Below are positions 26,394 to 34,509 of a stretch of DNA of 64,000 nucleotides, one piece after another. The notes beneath the pieces are model-generated. The model worked only from the letters and a program-made list of their open reading frames with translations, did no database searches and was not told the origin of the DNA. The position numbers and the translations under genes are program-made. Position 1 is the stretch's first letter; every line of letters starts with the position of its first letter. The stretch covers positions 124,001-188,000 of the forward strand of contig NZ_QTJR01000004.1 of NCBI RefSeq assembly GCF_003382285.1, given 5' to 3'. This stretch comes from Lysobacter soli. GTDB lineage: Bacteria > Pseudomonadota > Gammaproteobacteria > Xanthomonadales > Xanthomonadaceae.

Positions 26394-26962
26394 GCGGTCA
26401 CTCCCATCCGGGCCTGCAGGCGTTCGCGCAGCCGCGCCCGGGTCCGGAACAGATGGCTCTTGATCGTACCCTCGGCGAGGCCAGTGATGCGGGCGATCTC
26501 GACGATGGGTACTTCATCCAGGTGATACAGCGTCAGCAGCGTGCGCTGCAACGGCGGCAGCGATTCGATTTCCTCATGGAGGCCGGCGGCGATCTCCGCA
26601 TCGGCACAGGCCGTTTCCAGGTCGAAGCCGTCGCTGAGCTGGTCCAGCAGGCTGACGCCGTCGTCCTCGTCGCCCACTGGTTCGGCGATGGCGATGCGGC
26701 GCTTCTCCAGGTGCCGCTTGGCGACCGAATAGGCCACCTGCCCGATCCACGACTTCAGCGCGCTCTCGCCGCGGTACTGGTGCAGGCACTGGTGCACGCG
26801 CAGGAAGGCTTCCTGGCACAGCTCGCGGGTGTCCTCCGGCTGGCGGACCATGCGCTGGATGATGTGCCAGCACAGGCCCTGGTACTCGCGCACGAGGCGT
26901 TCGAACGCGCCGGGCACGTTGCCCAGCACGGCATCCACCAGCCTGCGGTCGTCCTCGGTCAC
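26390..26962 (-). CDS. ECF-type RNA polymerase sigma factor
   Basis: The 190-residue product has region 2 (about residues 15-85, with DTRELCQEAFLRVHQ and SWIGQVAYSVAKRHLEK) and region 4 (about 130-180, LPPLQRTLLTLYHLDEVPIVEIARITG then EGTIKSHLFRTR, a helix-turn-helix). It would direct a small regulon in response to an envelope signal. It is followed by an overlapping membrane gene, its probable antagonist. Confidence 0.93.
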   Translation of the reverse strand: MTEDDRRLVDAVLGNVPGAFERLVREYQGLCWHIIQRMVRQPEDTRELCQEAFLRVHQCLHQYRGESALKSWIGQVAYSVAKRHLEKRRIAIAEPVGDEDDGVSLLDQLSDGFDLETACADAEIAAGLHEEIESLPPLQRTLLTLYHLDEVPIVEIARITGLAEGTIKSHLFRTRARLRERLQARMGVTA

Positions 26963-27116
26963 GGGGTTTCACCGGTCATGACCTTTGTGGATACGTTCAG
27001 GGGCCGGATGGTTGCAACGCGGCCTTCACGAAATTCGTTCGGGGCCGCTGCAACCGGTCGCGCGGCGGCCGTATCTCTTGCCCCGTACCCCACGCCACGG
27101 CCTTGAGAACACACCC

Positions 27117-27443
27117 ATGAACTTCGAAATCCTGATCCCGATCACCCTGTTCATCTGCGTCGTCTACGCCATCAAGGTGGTCGTGGACGCGCGTACCCGC
27201 GCCAAGCTGATCGCCAGCAACGGCTCGGAAGACCTGATCCGCTCGCTGGTGCAGGCCGAGGCGCTGCAGCGCCGCCACGCCTCGCTGCGCTGGGGCATCC
27301 TGCTGCTGGCCGTCGGCCTCGGCTTCGCGCTGATCGAAGCGTTCGGCTGGACCGAGATCACCCCCGGCGTCGTCGCCGTACTGCTCGGCGTGACGGGCCT
27401 CGGGAACCTGGCCGCCTACGCAGCCTCGCGGAAACTGGGGTGA
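27117..27443 (+). CDS. Small membrane protein
   Basis: The 108-residue product has an N-terminal membrane helix (ILIPITLFICVVYAIKVV), a basic cytoplasmic stretch with RTRAKLIASNGSEDLIRSL, and two further helices near residues 58-75 and 85-100. The pattern resembles DUF6249-like membrane proteins often encoded next to ECF sigma/anti-sigma pairs; I am not certain of the family. It is divergent from the sigma gene, so it may belong to its regulon. Confidence 0.65.
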   Translation: MNFEILIPITLFICVVYAIKVVVDARTRAKLIASNGSEDLIRSLVQAEALQRRHASLRWGILLLAVGLGFALIEAFGWTEITPGVVAVLLGVTGLGNLAAYAASRKLG

Positions 27444-27454
27444 GGCCGCGCGCT

Positions 27455-27545
27455 CGCGAGCCACTGGCTCGCGCGCGGCCGAACGCCCGGCCATGGATGG
27501 CCGGGCCGGGCGATCCGTAACCTTCGACGTGACGCCATGGACGGC
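27455..27545. repeat. Family C repeat
   Basis: A close copy of the element at 25440-25510: GAACGCCCGGCCATGGATGG, GGGCGATCCG and a downstream GCCATGGACGGC. Here too it starts just after a gene stop codon, and it is preceded by the palindrome GCGCGCTCGCGAGCC...GGCTCGCGCGCGGCC. Confidence 0.7.
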
Positions 27546-27570
27546 AGCGAACGCGATGAAGAAACCAGTC

Positions 27571-28005
27571 TCACCGCCGATCCAGCGTCGTACGCAGGAC
27601 CGGCACCGTGGTGACGTCGTCCACGCCCTTGATCGCGGCGACGCGCTCGCGCAGATCGGCAAGCTCGCCCGGCGACTCCGCCTGCACCAGCACGAGCAGG
27701 TCGAGTTCGCCCGCGACGCTGTGGCACAGCCGTACCTGCGGCATCGCGGTCAGCTGCGGCATCACGTCGTCGCAGCTGAAACCGTCGGCATAACGCAGCA
27801 TCAGCCACGCCTGCAGCGGATCGCCGCCACTGCCCAGCCGCACGGTGTACTGCGCGATCACGCCCGCGCTTTCCAGCCGTTGCAGGCGCTCCTGCACGGT
27901 GGTGCGTCCAAGGCCGACGGCCTTCGCGAGCGCGACCGTCGACAGGCGCGCGTTGTCCTGCAGCAGCGCGATGAGCTGGCGATCGATGGCGTCGAGGTGT
28001 TTCAT
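27571..28005 (-). CDS. Lrp/AsnC family transcriptional regulator
   Basis: The 144-residue product has an N-terminal winged helix (LDAIDRQLIALLQDNARLST; TTVQERLQRLESAGVI) and a C-terminal RAM ligand domain (GELDLLVLVQAESPGEL; KGVDDVTTVPVLRT). These regulators sense amino acids. It is divergent from the isochorismatase-like hydrolase, which it may control. Start 28005 (MKHLDAI) is the family-typical start. Confidence 0.92.
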   Translation of the reverse strand: MKHLDAIDRQLIALLQDNARLSTVALAKAVGLGRTTVQERLQRLESAGVIAQYTVRLGSGGDPLQAWLMLRYADGFSCDDVMPQLTAMPQVRLCHSVAGELDLLVLVQAESPGELADLRERVAAIKGVDDVTTVPVLRTTLDRR

Positions 28006-28103
28006 CGCAACGGGAGTGCCGGTGTCGCCGGCATTCTGCCGGGTTGAGACCGGCGCTGGCGAGCGCGCATCGTGGGCACCCACCGCCCGCGAGATCCCGA
28101 TCC

Positions 28104-28718
28104 ATGAATGCTCCGCGTTCCATCCTCGAACTCGACACGCGCAGCGCGCTGATTCCCATCGACGTGCAGTGCGGTTTCGACCTGCCGCCGTGGCCGCCGC
28201 GCAACAACCCGGCGATGGAAGCCAATGCGCTGCGCGTGCTGGATGCGTGGCGCCGCGCCGGCTTGCCGCTGATCCACGTGCGGCACGATTCGGTGATGGA
28301 AGGCTCGGTGCTGGCGCCCGGGCATCCGGGCAACGCGCATCGCCCCGGTTTCGCGCCGCTGGAAGGCGAGCCGCTGGTGACCAAGTCGGTCAATGCGGCC
28401 TTCATCGGTACCGATCTGGACCTGCGCCTGCGTCGACTGAACATCGACACCGTCGTGTTGTTCGGCATCAGCACGGACATGTGCGTGTCGACGACCGCAC
28501 GCGTCGCGGCGAACCTGGGCTATCGCACGATCGTCATCGGCGATGCGTGCGCGTGTTTCGATCTGAAGGATGCCGATGGATCGGTGATACCCGCCGACGC
28601 GATACAGCGCGCGCATCTGGCGACATTGCGGGCGGAGTTCGCGCAGGTGGTGGAGAGCGAGGCGGTGATCGAGGCGCTGCGGGTGAGTGAGCGCGCGATC
28701 GGGGCGCGCGCGAGCTGA
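28104..28718 (+). CDS. Cysteine hydrolase (isochorismatase family)
   Basis: The 204-residue product has the family fold with catalytic aspartate in IPIDVQCGFD, the lysine in LVTKSVNAAF and the cysteine in ISTDMCVSTTARVA. Members hydrolyse isochorismate, nicotinamide, carbamates or ureides; the substrate here is unknown. A long proline-rich active-site loop (DLPPWPPRNNP) is characteristic of a subgroup. It is divergent from the Lrp-type regulator, with about 100 bases for both promoters. Confidence 0.88.
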   Translation: MNAPRSILELDTRSALIPIDVQCGFDLPPWPPRNNPAMEANALRVLDAWRRAGLPLIHVRHDSVMEGSVLAPGHPGNAHRPGFAPLEGEPLVTKSVNAAFIGTDLDLRLRRLNIDTVVLFGISTDMCVSTTARVAANLGYRTIVIGDACACFDLKDADGSVIPADAIQRAHLATLRAEFAQVVESEAVIEALRVSERAIGARAS

Positions 28719-28758
28719 TCGCTCTTCGCTCGTGGTTGGAGCCGCTCACGCTTCGGTA

Positions 28759-28858
28759 GCCCCTCTCCCGCTTGCGGGAGAGGGGTTGGGGTGAGGGGAA
28801 ACGAAGCGATATCGGCTGCCTGCCCTCACCCCGACCCTCTCCCGCAGGCGGGAGAGGG
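28759..28858. repeat. Two family B palindromes, opposite orientation
   Basis: GCCCCTCTCCCGCTTGCGGG...GTGAGGGG at 28759-28798 and CCCTCACCCCGACCCTCTCC...GGGAGAGGG at 28823-28858 point toward each other. They sit between the convergent isochorismatase-like and M28 peptidase genes and could form a larger hairpin acting as a transcript barrier. Confidence 0.75.
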
Positions 28859-28881
28859 AACACCACTCATCGCAACAACGA

Positions 28882-30555
28882 TTACTTCCGATCACCCGCC
28901 GTCTGGTCACGCGCCGCGCGGAACTCGCTCGACGCGTCCCAGTTCGGCCAGCGGTCCGAATCGGCCAGGTTGCGGCCGACGGTGTAGAGCAGGCCCAGGT
29001 CGCGCGCCATGCCGAGGAAGGTCCAGTCGGCTTCCCATTCGTCGGCCGGCTGGTGGTAGCGGTCGGCGACGTACGCGTCTTCCATCTTCTTGCCCGCTTC
29101 CAGGCCGCCGTCGACCAGGTCGTTGCCCGAGCCGAACGACACCGCCGGCACGCCGCGCTTGGCGAAGGGGAAGTGATCGGAGCGGAAGAAGTGGCCGGCT
29201 TCCGGCTTCGGATCGGTCACGTAATCCAGGTTCGCGACCTTCTTCGCCGTGTCGATCAGTTCGTCGAGCAGTTCCTGCTTCGCGCTGCCCGAGGTGGTGA
29301 AGTTGCGCGCCGGACCGTGCGGGTCGAGCGCATCCATGTTGATCACCGCCACCGTCTTGCCCAGCGGGTACAGCGGCTTGGAGGCGTAGTACTCCGAACC
29401 GAGCAGGCCCTTCTCCTCCGCCGTGACGGCGAGGAAGACGACCGAACGTTCCGGCTTCGTCGGTGCCTTGGCGAACGCGCGGCCGATCTCGATCAGCGCG
29501 GCGGTGCCGGTCGCGTTGTCGACGGCGCCGTTGTAGATCTTGTCGCCCTTCGCGTCCGGCTGGCCGACGCCCAGGTGGTCCCAGTGCGCCGAATAGATGA
29601 CGGTTTCGTCCGGGCGCTTCGTGCCGTCGATGCGGCCGACGATGTTGTGCGAGGTGATGATCTGGCGATCCACGTCGTACTTCGCGCTCAGCGTCGCGCC
29701 CTTCAATTCGACCGGCTTGAACGCCTTGGTCTTCGCCTGGGCCTTGAGCGCGTCGAAATCCAGGCCCGACTGCTTGAACAGCTGCTGCGCGAAATCGCGC
29801 TGGATCCAGCCTTCCAGCTTGGGATGCACCGAGGCCGGCTTGTCGCGCACGACGTCGAACATCGTGTTGGTGTTGGAGTTCTTGACCGTCGCCCAGCCGT
29901 ACGAGGCCGGATCGGTTTCGTGCACGATCAGCAGGCCGAGCGCGCCCTGGCGCGCGGCTTCTTCGTACTTGTACGTCCAGCGGCCGTAGTAGGTCATGGC
30001 CTTGCCGCCGAAGTCGCCTTCGCCGCCATCGAAGTCCGGATCGTTGATCAGGACCACGGCGATCTTGCCCTTGAGGTCGACGCCCTTGAAGTCGTCCCAG
30101 CCGCGCTCCGGCGCGCGCACGCCATAGCCGGCGAAGACCAGCGGCGCCTTGCTGATGTCGACGGCGGTCGAGCCGTCCTGCGCGGCACGCACGGCGATCT
30201 GCTCGCCCTGCGTCAGCGCCTGCGTCTTGCCCTTCACGGCGACGGAAATCGTCGGCGTGCCCTTGATCTCGGCGCGTGCCAGCGGCACGGCCTGGGTCCA
30301 TTCGCGCTTGCCGTCCTTCAGGTCGCCACCCGGCTGCAGGCCGGCGGCCTTCATCTGCGCGACGACGTAATCGATGGTCTTGGTTTCGCCGGCCGTGGCG
30401 GGGCCGCGGCCCTCGAATTCATCGGAGGAGAGGACCCTCACGTCCTGCGAGAGGCGCGCGGGGTCGATGTCCGTCGCCGCCGGTTTTCCGGCGATGGCGG
30501 GATTGAGGGCAAGCGAGAGGGACAACGCGAGCAGCGATACGGCCGGTAGCTTCAT
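28882..30555 (-). CDS. Secreted M28 family metallopeptidase
   Basis: The 557-residue product has a signal peptide (cut near NPAIAG), a PA-like inserted domain (about residues 135-290), and a two-zinc M28 peptidase domain with ligands in SAHWDHLG, GAVDNATG, TAEEKGLLGSEYY, INMDAL and YHQPADEW. It would be a periplasmic or secreted aminopeptidase. Lysobacter-type bacteria secrete many such enzymes. It stands alone between family B repeats. Confidence 0.92.
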   Translation of the reverse strand: MKLPAVSLLALSLSLALNPAIAGKPAATDIDPARLSQDVRVLSSDEFEGRGPATAGETKTIDYVVAQMKAAGLQPGGDLKDGKREWTQAVPLARAEIKGTPTISVAVKGKTQALTQGEQIAVRAAQDGSTAVDISKAPLVFAGYGVRAPERGWDDFKGVDLKGKIAVVLINDPDFDGGEGDFGGKAMTYYGRWTYKYEEAARQGALGLLIVHETDPASYGWATVKNSNTNTMFDVVRDKPASVHPKLEGWIQRDFAQQLFKQSGLDFDALKAQAKTKAFKPVELKGATLSAKYDVDRQIITSHNIVGRIDGTKRPDETVIYSAHWDHLGVGQPDAKGDKIYNGAVDNATGTAALIEIGRAFAKAPTKPERSVVFLAVTAEEKGLLGSEYYASKPLYPLGKTVAVINMDALDPHGPARNFTTSGSAKQELLDELIDTAKKVANLDYVTDPKPEAGHFFRSDHFPFAKRGVPAVSFGSGNDLVDGGLEAGKKMEDAYVADRYHQPADEWEADWTFLGMARDLGLLYTVGRNLADSDRWPNWDASSEFRAARDQTAGDRK

Positions 30556-30822
30556 GGATGGGACCTGGGGGCGGAGTGCCGGCCGATGGTACGGAGCGGG
30601 GAGGCGGGGTGCCAGCCAACGTTATGCACAGGCGTCGGGGGTGCTGCCCTTCTCCCGCTAGCGGAAGAAGGTGCCGGCAGGTAGATGAGGGTGGAGCCTG
30701 CGGTCAGCACAATGCCGCTGCCCGGCCCTCACCCCAACCCCTCTCCCGCAGGCGGGAGAGGGGCTAAGTGCATGGGCGGAGTGCCCCTAATCACCGGGTC
30801 AGGGGAGAGCACCGCCTGAAAC
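30556..30822. other. Intergenic region with repeats
   Basis: The M28 promoter region runs into a degenerate family B element near 30648-30690 and a full copy at 30726-30764 (CCCTCACCCCAACCCCTCTC...GGCGGGAGAGGGGC). No gene is supported. Confidence 0.65.
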
Positions 30823-31254
30823 TCAATCCTTTTCCTTGCCGATCACCTTGCCCGTCGCCGGATCGAGCTTCAGCTCCACGTCCTTACCCGACGGATCATC
30901 GGCCTCGGCGTTCCAGATGCCGTCCTCGAAATCGACGTCGTGCACATTGGTGTAGCCCTCGGCCGACAGGCGTGCACGCACGTCGGCCTCGCTGAGGTTG
31001 GCGACCTGCTTGTCCGGGTAGACCTGGCCGGTCTTCGCATCCAGGCGCACGTCGACGCTTTCGCCCTGCGCGCTGTGCGCGTCGGCCTTCCACACGCCGT
31101 CCTCGAACTTCACGTCGTTGACCTTGGTGTAGCCCTGCTCCGTCAGGCGCGCACGCACCTGCGCTTCGGTCAGCGGGGCCGCCGGCTTGGCGTCCTGCGC
31201 GAACGCGACGGTCGACAGCGACAGCAGCGCGGTCAGCACGATGGTCTTCTTCAT
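30823..31254 (-). CDS. Secreted PepSY-domain protein
   Basis: The 143-residue product has a signal peptide (MKKTIVLTALLSLSTVAFA) and two tandem PepSY-like repeats of about 58 residues: LTEAQVRARLTEQGYTKVND and LSEADVRARLSAEGYTNVHD, each followed by FEDGxWxA and LDxxTGxV. PepSY proteins often inhibit proteases or bind at the envelope. It begins 300 bases from the divergent MFS gene and has no obvious partner. Confidence 0.85.
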   Translation of the reverse strand: MKKTIVLTALLSLSTVAFAQDAKPAAPLTEAQVRARLTEQGYTKVNDVKFEDGVWKADAHSAQGESVDVRLDAKTGQVYPDKQVANLSEADVRARLSAEGYTNVHDVDFEDGIWNAEADDPSGKDVELKLDPATGKVIGKEKD

Positions 31255-31562
31255 TCGATGACTCCCTGGTTTGCAGTGGATCGTTGCAGTGGGCTGGAGT
31301 CTTCGTCGGACGATGCGAATCGCGGGTGAATCCTCGCGGCACGTGTGCGGAAACGGTCAGCATGGTGATTCGCCCGTGAAAACCGGCGTCCGGCGGTCCA
31401 CACTGGAACCCAGTGTTGCCGCCGGCCGGGTGGCCGCACATGCCTCCATCCCGCAAACTTCACGTATTCAGCCGCGCGCCGCGCATCTTCCGCAGCACCC
31501 GCGACATCGAACCGAATGCATCCGCCCCGCATCGATCCGCGGGGTGCACAGGACTTCCCGCA
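31255..31562. other. Divergent promoter region
   Basis: About 300 bases lie between the PepSY gene and the MFS gene. A short hairpin CACTGG-AAC-CCAGTG near 31400 is the only structure seen. An in-frame extension of the MFS frame covers part of it but lacks a ribosome site. Confidence 0.45.
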
Positions 31563-32852
31563 ATGAACGCAGACTTCCTCGCCGCCCCGCTCGTCCGCCC
31601 GTTGTGGCGCGACCGCGCACTCGTGCTGGCGGGCATCGCGATGTCGGCGTTCAACCTGCGCACGGCCGTTACCTCGCTCACGCCGCTGCTCGACACCCTG
31701 GGCGACACCTTCGGCTTCGGTCCGACCATGACCGGCGTGCTCGGCATGGTGCCGACGGCCGCGTTCGCGGTGTTCGGCGTGGTGACGCCGGCCATCGCGC
31801 ATCGCCTTGGCCTCGAACGCACTGCGCTGCTTGCGATGGCGCTCGCGGCGATCGGCCTGTTCGTGCGCGCATTCGTCGGCGACACGGCGATGCTGCTGGT
31901 GACCTCGGCGATCGCGCTGTCCGGCATGGGCATGGGCAACGTCGTGCTGCCGCCGCTGGTGAAGCGCTACTTCGCCGATCGCGTCGGCACCGTCAGCACG
32001 CTCTACATCACCGTGCTGCAGCTGGGCACGATCCTGCCAGCGCTGCTCGCCGTCCCCATCGCGACCGCCGCCGGCTGGCGCGTGTCGCTCGGCGCGTGGT
32101 CGCTGATCGCCGCCGCCGCCGCGCTGCCGTGGATCGGCGTGCTGTGGATGGAACGCTACGGCCAATCGCGACAGGCGAAGGCGCTTTGCCAGGCGCATGA
32201 CGAAGCGGTCGCGAGCGGCGATCCCGCACCGGAACTCGATGGGGCGAAGGATGGCGCGAACGGCAGCGCGCGCGGTCGCGTCTGGCGTTCGCCCGTCGCG
32301 TGGGGCCTCACGTTGATGTTCGGCATGACGTCGCTGACGACGTATTCGATGTTCACGTGGTTGCCGAAGCTGCTCACCGAAGCCGGCGGCTCGCACGCGC
32401 TCGGCGGCACGATGGTCGCGCTGTTCTCGACGATGGGCCTGCTGAGCGCGCTGTTCCTGCCGGCGCTGGCGGTGCGCATCCGCAATCCGTTCCCGATCGT
32501 CGTCGCGTGCGGCGCGAGCTACGTCGGCGCGTTCGCCGGCCTGCTGCTCGCGCCAATGGCCGCGCCGCTGCTTTGGGTCGCATTCCTCGGCCTGGGGCCG
32601 AGCACGTTCCCGCTCTCGCTCACGCTGATCAACCTGCGCACGCGCACGCCGGGCGGTTCCTCGCGGCTGTCGGGCTTCGTGCAGGGCGTGGGCTACAGCC
32701 TCAGCTGCCTGGGGCCGCTGCTGTTCGGATGGCTGCACGAGGCCACGCACGGCTGGGAGTGGCCGTTCGCATTCCTGACGCTGTGCCTGCTCGCACTGCT
32801 GTACGGCGGCTGGCTCGCGAGCCGCCCGCGCATGCTCGAGGACACCTGGTAG
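31563..32852 (+). CDS. MFS transporter, CynX/NimT type
   Basis: The 429-residue product has 12 hydrophobic segments and the family signature AFNLRTAVTSLTPLLDTL at helix 1, as in CynX/NimT (cyanate and 2-nitroimidazole transporters). A cytoplasmic loop near residue 205-240 separates the two halves. The start at 31563 is used; the frame extends to 31413 without a good start. Substrate unknown. Confidence 0.87.
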   Translation: MNADFLAAPLVRPLWRDRALVLAGIAMSAFNLRTAVTSLTPLLDTLGDTFGFGPTMTGVLGMVPTAAFAVFGVVTPAIAHRLGLERTALLAMALAAIGLFVRAFVGDTAMLLVTSAIALSGMGMGNVVLPPLVKRYFADRVGTVSTLYITVLQLGTILPALLAVPIATAAGWRVSLGAWSLIAAAAALPWIGVLWMERYGQSRQAKALCQAHDEAVASGDPAPELDGAKDGANGSARGRVWRSPVAWGLTLMFGMTSLTTYSMFTWLPKLLTEAGGSHALGGTMVALFSTMGLLSALFLPALAVRIRNPFPIVVACGASYVGAFAGLLLAPMAAPLLWVAFLGLGPSTFPLSLTLINLRTRTPGGSSRLSGFVQGVGYSLSCLGPLLFGWLHEATHGWEWPFAFLTLCLLALLYGGWLASRPRMLEDTW

Positions 32853-32958
32853 GCGTCACCGGCGCGATTCTTCGCGCGACGCATACATCCTCACGACAAG
32901 GGGTTCAGCCCGAATCGCCCACGCTCCATGCACGTTCCATTCTGCGATGGAGTCCGAC

Positions 32959-33150
32959 ATGGGCCAGCATCACGTCGAAAACGACTCGAACACCACCGGC
33001 AAGTCCGAGCGCGAGTACGAGCACAGCTCGGGCGATCGCAACACCAAGAAGAGCGAGAACGACTGGCAGGGCTTCAGCGGCGGCAAGCAGCGCGACGCCA
33101 CGCCGGGCGCGCCGGGCACGCCGCCGGCGAAGGATGCCAATCGCCGCTGA
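32959..33150 (+). CDS. Small hydrophilic protein
   Basis: The 63-residue product (MGQHHVENDSNTTGKSE...) is almost entirely polar, rich in Gly, Ser, Lys, Asp and Asn, and probably disordered, resembling bacterial stress-induced hydrophilins. GGAG lies seven bases before ATG 32959; another ATG at 32947 is in frame. It resembles in style the two small genes at 45053-45448. Function unknown. Confidence 0.65.
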   Translation: MGQHHVENDSNTTGKSEREYEHSSGDRNTKKSENDWQGFSGGKQRDATPGAPGTPPAKDANRR

Positions 33151-33229
33151 TCGAACCTGACGAGCGCACGTTCCTTTCGCTCGTTTCCCGTGCCAAGTAC
33201 CCTGTCGCGGCCCTCATACGCCGCGACCC

Positions 33230-34003
33230 ATGACCCTGCGCACCGTCAACGTTGCCCGTTACGTCACGCCCTTGCGCGAAGGCGGATCGCTGCCTGCGAT
33301 CGTCGAAGGCGACGATGACGGCCTCTATGTCCTGAAATTCCGCGGCGCCGGCCAGGGCGTGAAGGCGCTGGTGGCCGAGCTCGTCGCCGGCGAAATCGCC
33401 CGCAAGCTCGGCCTTCCGATCCCGGAACTGGTGTTCGTCGAACTCGACGCCGAGCTCGCGCGCACCGAACCGGATCCGGAAATCCAGGAACTCATCAAGG
33501 CCAGCGACGGCCTCAACCTCGCCCTCGATTACCTGCCCGGCGCGATCAATTTCGATCCCGTCGCCGAACGCGTGCCGGGCGCGCTGGCGTCCGACATCGT
33601 CTGGTTCGACGCGTTCACCAGCAATGTCGACCGCAGCTTCCGCAATCCGAACCTGCTCGTCTGGCATCGCAACCCGTGGCTGATCGACCACGGCGCGGCG
33701 CTGTACTTCCACCACGGCTGGGACGGCTCGCCGACGCATGCCGGCAGCGCGTTCCCGATGATCCGCGAGCACGTGCTGCTGCCGCAGGCAGACGACATCG
33801 CCGGCGCGGACGCACGGCTGTCGGGAAAGCTGACGCGGGGCGATTTCGACGCGATCCTCGCGCTCGTGCCCGACGCATGGCTCGTCGGCGCGGATACACC
33901 GGCCGATCCCACCGAACATCGCGCGGCCTACGTCGAGCATTTCATGCAGCGGCTGGCGCAGCGCCAGCGCTTCGTCGAGGAGGCGATCCATGCACGCGCC
34001 TGA
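33230..34003 (+). CDS. HipA-like kinase-fold protein
   Basis: The 257-residue product has a HipA/PI3-kinase-like pattern: a possible ATP lysine in LYVLKFRGAGQG, a helical region with ELVAGEIARKLGLPIPELV, catalytic-loop-like DAFTSNVDRSFRNPN and metal motif WLIDHGAALYFHH. Such proteins lack the N-terminal HipA domain and are found paired with DUF3037 proteins. The DUF3037 gene overlaps its end by 14 bases. Substrate and physiological role are unknown; a toxin-antitoxin-like function is only a guess. Confidence 0.85.
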   Translation: MTLRTVNVARYVTPLREGGSLPAIVEGDDDGLYVLKFRGAGQGVKALVAELVAGEIARKLGLPIPELVFVELDAELARTEPDPEIQELIKASDGLNLALDYLPGAINFDPVAERVPGALASDIVWFDAFTSNVDRSFRNPNLLVWHRNPWLIDHGAALYFHHGWDGSPTHAGSAFPMIREHVLLPQADDIAGADARLSGKLTRGDFDAILALVPDAWLVGADTPADPTEHRAAYVEHFMQRLAQRQRFVEEAIHARA

Positions 34004-34400
34004 GACGCCGCGCCGCGATACCTACGACTACGCGGTGATCCGCGTGGTCCCGCGCGTGGAACGCGAGGAGTTCGTCAACGTCGGCATCCTGCTGTCGTGT
34101 CCGACGGCAAAGTTCCTGCAGGCGCGCATCGAAGTCGACGAGGCGCGGCTGCGCGCGCTCGATCCCGATATCGACCTGGACACGGTGCGCCGTCATCTGG
34201 AGGCGATGGAAGCGATCTGCGCCGGCGGCCCGGGCAGCGGCCCCATTGGCCTGTTGCCGCAGCGCGCGCGCTTCCACTGGCTCACCGCCAAGCGCAGCTC
34301 GATCATCCAGACCTCGCCCGTCCACCTGGGCCGCTGCACGCACGCAGGCAACGCGGTCGAGCACCTGATGGACCGGATGGTGCGGGTGCGGCGCGACTGA
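33990..34400 (+). CDS. DUF3037 family protein
   Basis: The 136-residue product starts MHAPETPRRDTYDYAVIRVV and contains RVEREEFVNVGILL, typical of DUF3037. It overlaps the HipA-like kinase gene by 14 bases in another frame, so translation is coupled and they probably act together. No DNA-binding motif is evident, unlike HipB antitoxins. Confidence 0.88.
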   Translation: MHAPETPRRDTYDYAVIRVVPRVEREEFVNVGILLSCPTAKFLQARIEVDEARLRALDPDIDLDTVRRHLEAMEAICAGGPGSGPIGLLPQRARFHWLTAKRSSIIQTSPVHLGRCTHAGNAVEHLMDRMVRVRRD

Positions 34401-34509
34401 CGCGTCCGGCGCGGGCCGGCTATAGTCGGCGCGGGGACAATCCAGGGACGGCCCATGCCGGGAAACCGGCACGCAACCCCATGCGCGCGGGCCAAGGAAG
34501 GGGAAATTC

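Noticed and set aside
33990-34400. HipB-like antitoxin next to the HipA-like kinase
   Set aside because: The neighbour is a DUF3037 protein without a helix-turn-helix.
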